Positions 24,601 through 36,600 of a stretch of 64,000 bases of DNA are shown here, in pieces. The stretch comes from Arcuatula senhousia (taxonomy: Eukaryota > Mollusca > Bivalvia > Mytilida > Mytilidae), in assembly GCA_963971305.1 (NCBI GenBank), contig OZ020313.1, forward strand, positions 26,452,602 through 26,516,601, written 5' to 3'. A program made the position numbers and the translations under genes. The first letter of the stretch is position 1. Every line of letters starts with the position of its first letter. The notes beneath the pieces were generated by a model. It was not told the origin of the DNA and searched no databases. It was given only the letters and a program-made list of their open reading frames with translations.

Positions 24601-27600
24601 TCCCTTAAAAGACTTCTCATGTAATTACACAATAGTTATACAAGAGATAAAAACCTAATTCATAGATTTATAATTTCATATATTAATTTTTAATCCTCCT
24701 TTTGGTAAAAACTAGATAATATTCATCAGAAGATGAAGAATGCCTTTCTTTCTTAGTGAACTGTCGTCATACGACCATCTTATATCTATTCCTAAGTCTT
24801 TTTCCAATGTATTTACTGAAAGTCGGATTGAAAAGAGATATATAACCGCCCTTAATGACCTATCACATACAATATCATAATCCTCTATATACGGGAATCG
24901 TAGAAAGCTTTACAAGGCTTAAATATTGCTCTCTTAATAGAAAACACCCTTAATGAATCGAAAGAAATATTATATAGTTTTAGGTTCTACCCTCAAAAAC
25001 ATTGCTTTCCACTTGAACAAAAAAAAAAATTTCAAATATAAATCCAGATTAAGGAATATGTCAATAAACCACATGATTATAAGAATTTTCATAGATTAGA
25101 GATGTCAATCAATTTGCATTAAAAGAAAAAGAATTTTAAGTAAAAGTTTGTATTTTAAAAGTAGCACATTTTGAAAATGTTATTGCTCTGCAGAGATTTA
25201 ACAACACTGGAGTACTAATTTTTCCTATAATTTCAAATTTCTCCAACAATTATAAAAGAAACAGATTCTCCTCCAGAAAAGTTGTGATTCATAGGATTTC
25301 TCCTCTAAGTCAGTGGTTCAAATTAGCACTGGTCCGGGACCCTCAATTTTTGATGCAGGACCTTCTAAATTTCAGGGACAAAGGCCCTGGACCTGTCAGT
25401 ATTTACAATAACTGTTATTGATGACTTTTCAATTTTTTCAAGAGGTCCTTCCATTCTGGGCTTCCAAAAGTCTTTTGCCCACAAATGTTAATTTAAACCC
25501 CTGTAAGTTTTTAGTTACCAAATGAAGCATTCGAAAATTAACAAGGGTTAGATTCTTTTAACTGCTCTTTCTTGAATCTTCTTTCCTGAATCTATCTTTA
25601 CATGTCTTTATTCAACATTTCATCTATCTTTGCTTAACAAGATAAAAGTATGGAAATGTTATATAAAAATTGACTTTTTGATGGACCTTAAACATATTTA
25701 ATTTGACTTTAAAACTAATGAATCTTAAACTTATGATATAAGAGGTAGATGGTCATGATGGTCTTGTTCTTGTTGGGATCCAGAAATTTGTCAACTTAAG
25801 CCATTGAACCAACCTTAATTTATGTTTGAGTAGCAGGAAGGAATATTTTACACACATTTAAAATTGAAGGGGTTTACAAAATCTGTTGAATATTTATATT
25901 AATATAAAATACAATAGTCTAAAAAGTTGTTTGCATAATTAGTGTCTTAATGCAGTAGTCTCCAGGCATCCAGGCAATGTGATGCTATCTGAAATCTTCT
26001 ATAATATATTTCATAAGAAATGTGATTCTATAAGTTCAACACAAAAGACACTATTGTGATAACTGAAAATATCAAGATGCTAATTGTTAATGTACAGTAC
26101 ATTCTTTTTTGCTTCAAGTCGCTTGTTTTTTGTTGTTTTTTTTGGGGGGGGGGCTGGGGTGGGGGGGTTGCCATTTCATAATAACAATGATTATTGTCCA
26201 GTTAATAATGTGTCTTGCATTTCTGTTTCACAGCACATTATTTTGTTTCTTGTAGATAGCAGAACATTGACTATAAAATGTGACTTGAGGGAAAGGATCT
26301 TAAATCCAGCACAGCTCCCTTTCTATGGCAGTTTTGTAAGTTTGTAGCAATTATATCTTATTGAATATTTATAAAACATGAATTTATTTTTTAAGAAACC
26401 TTATACTAAACCCTGTCTTTTGGTTTAATAACTTCTCTCACCTTATGTTAAGGAACTTTACAAAAAATTTAATTATAACTGTAAATGTAAGCTGCTTTAT
26501 GCCTTTAGGTTAGGGTAATTGAAAGCAACTTAGGTGGATGAGATTCACACTTGTGGGGGTGGAAAGGTGATGATGTCTCTTGCTTAGGTTTGTTAAAACA
26601 TGATTTTCTGACTTTTAAAAAAGTTGTTAGATTATTCAGGTACGTAAGTCAAATTAACAAAAATCTCAAATCAGATTTTTAAATAAACCCCAGGGTTATG
26701 CTATTATTTTGCCTATATTTGCATCACAATTAATTAAGGTGAGACTTAAAAGGGGCTTATAGATAAGTTTCCTAGTGAAAAGAGGTTTAGTGCTTATCAT
26801 TTCTGAAAACCTTTCATTAAGACAATATACTTATGCTTTACTTAATAAATGCAATCAAAAGTAATCAAGTTACAATTGTTAGTTGCAATATTTCCCACTT
26901 TGTATTTTAATTTTACAGGCATTTTATTATATATATATATATCAAGTATCCATTTGATTTACAATTAAATATAGCATGTAAATTCTTGTTTCAGATGTTT
27001 TCATTGCAAATGCTTCAAAATTATATATTTAGCATTTCAATTCTTGTAATTAAAAAAAACAACAGCTTGAAACATTTATTTATTCCCCATTTGATGGCTT
27101 ATCAGGCAGGGGGGGGCTGCATTGACTGCATTGACTGCATTGACTCCAACTTCCTGGATTCATGCAATGGGACCTGGGTGGCCAAGTGGTAGGCACTGGT
27201 TTAAATTCCACAATTCCACGCTATTGATCACCAGCCGCTATTGATCACCAGCCGATGACCTGTTGCAAAAATGGGGCTTTCCCACATGTATTTGAATAGG
27301 TTTGTCAGTTACCTGCTCACTGTCAGTGGTTTCTTTGAGGCATTCCCGTTTCCTCCACCATTAAAACTGACATCCCTATATGGCCCAGGTATGTCAAAAA
27401 GGACATTAAACCCTAACACTTCTTCATTTCTTATTTCAGACAGTACATCCAGACTCAGCAACCATGAAAACATTTCCATCTACCAGTAAAGCTTTAGGAA
27501 TGGCTATACCCATCTACAAAGTCAAGATTCTAGGTCTACTGCCTGCACAAGATCTATGTGATTCTGTTGTGTTTGGGATGGTAAAATTTTGGAAAAGAAG

Positions 27601-30600
27601 CAAACGGGTTCCATTTATATTATGAACCAATTCAGAATTCAAATTTTATAAGTCTGAAATGGCTTATATAAAATAAAATCAGAAGACATTGATGACATGG
27701 CTGATAAAAAGGGGTGCAATCAGTTTCATTTTTGTTAGCTATTTGAGAGGAAAAATAAGTTTCAGATAATATTTTTTCACACCTGACAAAAAGCTGTTTC
27801 CTTGTTATACCTATATGACATATTCATAAAAGGGGCTTTTATGGGCGAGTGGTCTTGGTTGATTCAGTTTTATATAAATGTCAATAAAAGATTCTTTGTT
27901 ATGTCAAATCCTGCTCTATAATATACCAACTCAAGATCTGCAATTTTCTCTGACGTATCAGTTTCTTGTGACCACTGTCAATAAAAATATCTGCATTTAA
28001 CCCATATAAGTTTGAAATGTTTGAAACCCCTACAAACAACCTGCCAAATATATAAATTCTCAGTTTTGATCTGTATTGTTATTTTTCCAGCCCATGATTG
28101 CTGTGGCCACAAACTGTTGGAAAATTGACTGGGACGATCTAGAGAAAAACCAACAACTTTTCAAAGCCCTCTGTTACAAGCTTGTAGAAAAGGTACTAGA
28201 AGCTGAACATAGAAACAGAACGCATCTAAATTATGTTTACTTCTGCTATTTCTTCATTTACTATTTGTAGGATTAGGTCTCATGTCATAATGCATTTGTA
28301 TTTTGAAACTTATAAACAAGAGAAGTAATAATTATGTTATAACTTTTTAGCTCACCTGGCCAAAGGCCATGTGAGCTATTGCCATCACTTGGCGTCCGTC
28401 GACGTCGTCCGTCGTCGTTGTTAACATTTCTTCAAACTTCTTCTCCTCTGAAACGGCTGCACAGATTCAAACCAAATTTGGTCTGGTGTTACTTTAGGGT
28501 ATCCCCCACAGAACTGATGTGGGGATTTTTGATTCGTCGAAAAACATGGCCGCCGTTGCTAAAAATAGACCAGGGGGGTCAGACTACTGTTTTTGGCTTG
28601 TAAATCAAAAAGTATAAGAGATAGATGAAATCTGATGCCACGCTGCTGCTTCAGCATCAAAAGCACTACAAAAGTCTCCATTAAGTCGAAGTTGTCAGAT
28701 GACCCCTTATGGGAGTCAGGGCCCCTTAAAGGTGAAAAATAGCATTTTTTCATGTTTTTGGCCTATGGAATGAAAACTAATACAGAAAGAGAGAAGCTGT
28801 TGCTTGCTTAAATGTTCAGCTCATTTAGCTCTACAAAATTCTCTATAAATTCAAAGTTGTCAGGTGACCCCTTATAGGGGTTATGGCCCCTTAAAGGCAA
28901 AAAATAGTGTTTTTGGCCGATAGAATGAAAACTATTGCAGATAGAGAAAAGCTTTTGCTTGCTTAAATGTTCAGCTCATTTAGCTCTACACAAGTCTCCA
29001 TAGGGTCAAAGTTGTCAGATGACCCCTTATAGGGGTTATGGCCCCTTAAAGGCAAAAAATAGAGTTTTTGGCCTATAGAATGAAAACTATTGCAGATAGA
29101 GAAAAGCTGTTGCTTGCTTAAATGTTCAGCTCATTTAGCTCTACAAAATCTCCAATGGTCGAAGTTGTCAGATGACCCCTTATAGGGGTTATGGCCCCTT
29201 AAAGGCAAAAAATAGAGTTTTTGGCCTATAGAATGAAAACTATTGCAGATAGAGAAAAGCTGTTGCTTGCTTAAATGTTCAGCTCATTTAGCTCTACAAA
29301 ATCTCCAATAGTCGAAGTTGTCAGATGACCCCCTATAGGGGTTACAGCCCCTTAGAGGCAAAAAATAGTGTTTTTGGCCTATGGAATGAAAACTATTGCA
29401 GATAGAGAAAAGTTGTTGCTTGCTTAAATGTTCAGCTCATTTAGCTCTACAAAAGTTTCCATAGGGTCAAAGTTGCCAGATGACCCCTTATAGTGGTTAC
29501 GGCCCCTTAAAGGCAAAAAATAGTGTTTTTGGCCTAAAGAAAGAAAACTTTTGCAGATAGAGAAAAGATGTTGCTTGCTTAAATGTTCAGCTTAATTAGC
29601 TCTACAAAAGTCTTTTTAGGGTCGAAGTTGTAAGATGACCTCTTTAAGGGGTTTTGGCCCTTTAAAGTTGAAAAATAGTGTTTTTTGCTTTGGAATGAAA
29701 ACTATTGCAGATAGAGAAAAGCTTTTTATTGCTTAAACATTCAGCTCATTTAGCTATACAAAAGTCTTCAAAGGGTTGACATTAAGACCAGGTGAGCGAT
29801 TCAGGCTCCTGGGAGCCTCTTGTTGGAGGTTCTCATCCAAATCATGTTAATGCAACATTATTTAATTACTGTAAAAGGGGATAAGTTCACGTGGTTTAAA
29901 TTTCTCGTTTTATAAATCATGTAAATTTGGGCCCTTCTTTATGTAATTTAGGCGAGGGGATATTTTCGTGAATTTGTTATGATCGCAAAATTAGCAAAAA
30001 TAAACCCCTCGCAAAAATTTCCCCTTTTACAGTATCTTAATCTTGAAAAATTATATTGCAATGAATGAAAGCTTAACTTTCTGTAAGATTTTTAAACAAC
30101 ATCTGTCTACACAACAATAAAAATGCTTTACTATCATGATATCCTAAATTTCTGACTTTCAGGATCAAGTTATGATAGGAGAGTTAGACACCATACCCAC
30201 CTCAACTAGATCTCGTCAGGATCAGGAAACACAACCTAGAGGGAGCTTTGTTTTCCTGCCAGCCCCTAATGGTACCCTGTTGATCAAGTCTATAGCTGTC
30301 AACGAGTTACTGCTTCCCTGTCAGACTGGGACCTCACTAGATGGAGCCAATGAGGAATCTTTAGATCTTATATCTGGTGCTTTGTCTCAGGTTTGTAATA
30401 CAAATGTTGCTGTTGAATTTAGAAATAAAATTTATTCTGTTGGTTTTGTGCTTGTGTTCATTTTTATTATGAGTATTACTCACCATTTGAAAAGTGGGTC
30501 AGAGTATTAATCTGTATTCATTTATTTTCATTGGTACCAATTTTTATACCCCGCCACAGGAAGTGGCAGGGTACATGTATTATGTTATACCCTCAGTTTT

Positions 30601-33600
30601 TTTTTGTGTCTGTCCGTCCGTCCCCCGAAGGTTTCCGACCAATTACTTGAAAACGCTTCAGAAGATTTGAATGATATTTTGCACAGCTGTTTAGTACAAT
30701 AAAATACAGGTCAAGTTCGATTTACAGCATGATCCAAAAAACAGTTTTTGAGATAGGTCACTTTGAAAAATCAAATTTTATGAAATTTTGAGTTTCCGAC
30801 CAATAACTTGAAAACACGTCAAGGGTTTCAAATGATATTTTGCCCAGCTGTTTAGTAAATAAAATGCAGGTCAAGTTCGATTTCCAGCATGATCTGAAAA
30901 CAGTTTTTAAGATAGGCCACTTTGAAAAATCAAATTTCATGAAATTTTGAGTGTCCGACTGATAACTTGAAAATACGTCAAGGGATTTGAATGATATTTT
31001 GCACAGCTGCTTAGTACAATTAAATACAGGTCAAGATTAATTTCCAGCATGATCTAAAAAAAGTTTTTGAGATTGGCCGCTTTGAAAAATAAAATTTTAT
31101 GAACTATTGTGTTATAACGTGGCGGGGTATCATTATATGTCCCATTAGATGCCCCATTTTTGTTGTTTTTAGCTCACCTGACCCAAAGGGTCATGTGAGC
31201 TATTGTCATCACTTGGCGTCCGTCGTCCGTCCGTCCGTAAACTTTTTAAAACGTTAACTCCTCTGACACCATATGTCCAATTGCAACCAAACTTGGTATG
31301 GTTGTTAATTAGCATTCGGTGCTTAGAACTGATGTGGGGATTTTTGATTCGTCGTAAAACATGGCCGCCATGGCTAAAAATAGAACATAGGGGTAAAATG
31401 CAGTTTTTTGCAAATAACTCAAAAACGGCTACAGATATCAAAATTCTGGCTGGGGTTAAAGTGATCAGCACCTCAAGATCTACCTACCCTTAAATTTTGA
31501 AGAAAATCCAACAACCAATGTAGGAGTTATTGCCCTTTTTGTGGATTTTTTGCAAATTTTGCACCTGTTTAGCTCAATATCTTGAAAACTATACAAGATA
31601 TTTGAGAAATTTAAATTGCATATTGTTAAGCTCATCAAGATCTACAAATTATGTAACAGGGTCAACGTTGTAGGACCTTTCCTTTGAGGAGTTATTGCCC
31701 TTAAAACGTCAAAATTGAGTGTTTAAAAAGCATTTCCGCATTACATTGAAAACGTTAACTCCTCTGACATTTTAAGTCCAATTGGAACCAAACTTGGTAT
31801 TGCTGTTTATTAGCATTAGGTGTACAGAGCTGATGTGTGGATTTTTGATTGGTTGTAAAACATGGCCACTGTGGCTAAAAATAGAACATTAGGTTAAACT
31901 GCATTTTTTTGCTAATAACTCAAAAAGGGTGATAGATTTTTAGATTTTAATTGAGAACAAAAGTGATCAGCACCTTAAGATCCACCATATTGTCAGATGA
32001 CCCCCTTATTAATCTTATGACCCTTTCAGCGTCAAATAGATTTTGCCTATTAAATAACCTTTACTTCAGGCACATATGTCAGGTGAGCGATTCAGGCTCC
32101 TGGGAGCCTCTTGTTATATAAAAGGATCAGTTCATTGATTCGTTGTCTGATATCTCCAGCAAACAGATCAATGTCACATTTCCTGGGATAAGGCCACCTA
32201 TGAAAACCACGAAAATTGATACCCCACGAATAATAATGAAACCACAGTAAGTGATAAGGGTATTCATCTGTCTATCTGTTACACACCAGAGAAGCCATCT
32301 TTTATCACCAGCTCATTATTAATAGGTCAATTTCATGATTTTCATGAAACTTTTGCATAATATGTGACATAATGCAGATTTGCCCCCCCTCCCAATATTT
32401 AGGAATTGATCTTATTGATATATTTCGGATTTTTACTTGACAATCAGATCAATTGTCAAAACCCTAAGGTTCTTCCTACCCCAGACATAGGTTGATTATC
32501 TTAGTAATAATTTGGTTCCCCAGTTTGGTATTTTTGGTTATACTGTTCTATGCTCTTCATATTTATACAGTGTTTGGCATTTTCAATATTTTTGGTAGAG
32601 CGCCTCTGATGAGTCTTGAATAGACGAAACGCGCGTCAGGCGTAGCAAAATTTATTGTCTGGAACTTTGTTGTCATTTGTATCAGTAAGCAAATGTTTTA
32701 AATTTTTGTCTAATGATTCCATTTCCTTAAGACCCTCACTCAGCTCTTGTATGCGTTTGGTCTGAAAATGTCACAACAAAGTATTTCCCCCCCTTTAAAC
32801 CATAGTTGTTACTTTCTCTGTGGTCAATTGGATAAAAGTATTCAGATAACATGCTTATTATCTGAAGGGTATTAATAATAAATAACTACAAAGTTCCAGA
32901 CATTAAATTTTGATACGCCTGACACCCGTTTTGTCTATTCAAAACTCATCAGAGGCGCTCTACCAAAAGTTGAAAATGCCAAACACCATATGACTGTGAA
33001 GAGCATAGAATAATTCCAAAAAATGTCGAACTAGAAACCAAATAAGACTTATACTTCAACAACAACAGATTTTTTTCTAAATATATCGTGTTCTGTTTAA
33101 AGTGTAGTGTGAATGCTACAAAAAACATGTGTAATTTAAAAATAAATCTTCAATTAGTATCTGGTTTTTGTCTTGCCTGGGAAGGGGAGTGAGACATAGG
33201 TGTTTCTTTACTAGAGGCAGTGGGGACAGCAGCATTGTTTACTTTCAATGTTAAAGTTTTATGAGCACCTCCATATCCCAAGAACTATTAATCCTAGGTA
33301 AACTTGGTATGTTTATGCCTTGTAGAAGCTTATCAGTTACATCCCCATCTTTTAATCTTGGCCATAATTTTTTGGTTGAGTGACTGAGAATTTTTAATGC
33401 ATATTAAAGCAAAGTTAAAGTTTTGCAAGCACTTCAATATTTCAAGAACTATTAAGTCCTAGATTGATGGAACTTGGTATGCATATGCTTCAGTTGTAGC
33501 TAAGCACTGCTGCATCCCCATCTTATGACCTTGGCATGATTTTCGGTTTGAGTGATTTTGAGTATTTTCAAAACATATAGCAATGTAGCTGAGAACAGTT

Positions 33601-36600
33601 GCAACCCCATCTTTTGACCTGGACTTTGATTTTTTGGTTGAGTAAAATAACTAAATATTGTGATGATGTAGGTGGGCAAGACATACTTTTATGTTAACTC
33701 TTAATTGTCTAGTGTTTCATTTTAGGTTTACTAGTGACATGTTTTGTATTTGCTTGTGGCATGTATTCTGTTTACTAGTGACATACTTTGGGCTTCCTAG
33801 TTGCATGCTTTGGGTTTACTTGTGACATGTTTTAAGTTTACTTGTGGCATGCTTTGTGTTTACTTGTGACATGCTTTGTATTTACTAGTGACATGTTTTG
33901 GGTTTATTAGTGACATGCTTTGTGTTAACTAAAAGCATGCTTTGTGTTTACTAATGACATGTTTTGTGTTTGTTTGTGACATGCTTTGGGTTATTAGTGG
34001 CATGCTTTGTATTTACTAGTGACACGTTTTGTGTTATCTAGTGACATGCCATATATTTACCTGTGGTATACTTTTGGTTTATTAGTGACATGCTTTGTAT
34101 TTACTAGTGGCAAACTTTGGATTTACTAGTGACATGCTTTGGGTTTACTAGTGACATGTTTTGGGTTTACAAGTAACATGTTTTGGGTTTACTTGTGACA
34201 TGTTTTGGGTTTACTAGAGTCATGCTTTGTGTTTACTAGTGTCATGCTTTGGGTTTACTAGTGACATGTTAATGGTTTACTGGTGACATGCTTTGGGTTT
34301 ACTAGTGACATGTTTAGGGTTTACTAGTGACATGATTTGGGTTTACTAGTGACATGTTTAGGGTTTAGTAGTGACATGTTTAGGGTCTACTAGTGACATG
34401 TTAAGGGTTTACTAGTGACATGTTTTGGGTTAACCAGTGACATGTTTTTGTTTTACCATATACATGCTTTTTGGGTTTACTAGTGGCATGCTTTGGGTTT
34501 CCTTGTGACAGGTTTTTGATAACCAGTGACATATTTTTGCTTTACTTTAGACATGCTTTGGGTTAATAAGTGGCATGTTATTGGTTTACTAGAGACATTC
34601 TAGATGTTAACTAGTGTCATGTTTTGTGTTTACTAGTGACATGATTTGGTTTACTATTGACATGCTTTGTATTTACCAGTGACATGTTTTGGGTTTACTA
34701 GACATCCTTTATGTTAATTAGTGACATGTTTTGTATTTACTAGTAGCAAACTTTTGATTTAATAGAGACATTCTAGGTGTTTACTAGTGACATGCTTTAG
34801 GTTTACTGGTGACATGCTTTGGGTTTACTAGTGACATGTTTTGGGTTTACCAGTGACATACTTTGTGTTTACTAGTTGTATGCTTTGAATTTACTAGTGG
34901 CATGTGTTGAATTTACTATGGCATGCTTTGGGTTTACTAGTAACTTGTTTTGGGTTTACTAATGACATGTTTTGGGTTAACTAGAGTCATGCTTTGGATT
35001 TACTAGTGACATGCTTTGGGTTTACTAGTGACATGTTTTGGGTTTACAAGTAACATGTTTTGGGTTTACTTGTGACATGCTTTGGGTTTACTAGTGACAT
35101 TTTTAGGGTTTACTAGTGACATGATTTGGGTTTACTAGTGACATGATAAGGGTTTACTAGTGACATGTTTTGGTTTTACTAATGACATGTTTTGGGTTAA
35201 CTAGTCATGCTTTGGGTTTACTAGTGACATGTTTTGGGTTTACTAGTGACATGTTTTGGGTTTACAAGTAACATGTTTTGGGTTTACTTGTGACATGTTT
35301 TGGGTTTACTAGAGTCATGCTTTGTGTTTACTAGTGACATGCTTTGGGTTTACTAGTGACATGTTAATGGTTTACTGGTGACATGCTTTGGGTTTACTAG
35401 TGACATGCTTTGGGTTTACTAGTGACATGTTTTGGGTTTACAAGTAACATGTTTTGGGTTTACTTGTGACATGTTTTGGGTTTACTAGAGTCATGCTTTG
35501 TGTTTACTAGTGACATGCTTTGGGTTTACTAGTGACATGTTAATGGTTTACTGGTGACATGCTTTTGGTTTACTAGTGACATGTTTAGGGTTTACTAGTG
35601 ACATGATTTGGGTTTACTAGTTACATGTTTAGAGTTTACTAGTGACATGCTTAGGGTTTACTAGTAACATGTTTTGGGTTTACTAGTGACATGTTTTGGG
35701 TTAACTAGAGTCATGCTTTGGGTTACTTGTGACATGCTTTGGGTTTACTAGTGACATGTTTTGGGTTTACAAGTGACATGTTTAGGGTTTACTAGTGACA
35801 TGCTTTGGGTTTAACAGTGACATGTTTAGGGTTTACTAGTGACATGTTTAGGGTTTACTAGTGACATGCTTTGGGTTTACAAGTGACATGTTTAGGGTTT
35901 ACTAGTGACATGCTTTTGGTTTACTAGTGACATGTTTAGGGTTTACTAGTGACATGATTTGGGTTTACTAGTTACATGTTTAGAGTTTACAAGTGACATG
36001 TTTAGGGTTTACTAGTAACATGCTTTGGGTTTACTAGTGACATGTTTTGGGTTAACTAGAGTCATGCTTTGGGTTACTTGTGACATGCTTTGGGTTTACT
36101 AGTGACATGTTTTGGGTTTACAAGTGACATGTTTAGGGTTTACTAGTGACATGCTTTGGGTTTAACAGTGACATGTTTAGGGTTTACTAGTGACATGTTT
36201 AGGGTTTACTAGTGACATGCTTTGGGTTTACAAGTGACATGTTTAGGGTTTACTAGTGACATTCTTTTGGGTTTACTTGTGACATGTTTAGGGTTTACTA
36301 GTGACATGCTTTTGGTTTACTAGTGACATACTTTGGGTTAACTGGTGACATGCTTTGGGATGCTAGTGACATGTTTTTGGTTAACCAGTGACATGTTTTT
36401 GCTTTACCATATACATGCTTTCGGGTTTACTAGTGGCATGCTTTGGATTTCATTGTGACATGTTTTTGCTTTACTTTAGACATGCTTTGGGATAATAAGT
36501 GGCATGTTATTGGTTTACTAGAGACATTCTAGATGTTTACTAGTGGTATGTTTTGTGTTTACTTGTGACATGATTTGGTTTACTATTGACATGCTTTGTA

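Larger units (their letters stand above)
32525..33020. mobile_element. Inverted-repeat element with a hammerhead in each arm
   Basis: The arms 32525-32680 and 32880-33020 are inverted copies. Both contain 'atgctcttc', 'gtttggcatttt', 'ggtagagcgcctctgatgag' and 'tctggaactttg'. The ~200-bp spacer is AT-rich and includes a small stem, TTCAGATAA...TTATCTGAA. Each arm resembles a dispersed mussel sequence with a hammerhead motif. The intact ribozyme is in the left arm; the right one is damaged. Confidence 0.7.

Noticed and set aside
28691..29780. Seven regular repeats as a CRISPR-like array
   Set aside because: The ~154-bp units are contiguous, without unique spacers, and belong to a eukaryotic R1 element.
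32693..32890. An ORF or gene between the hammerhead arms
   Set aside because: The spacer is short, AT-rich and full of stops in all frames.
35700..36300. Plant-type telomere-like TTTAGGG in the satellite
   Set aside because: TTTAGGG appears only as a point variant of the 22-bp unit and is never tandem; bivalve telomeres are TTAGGG.
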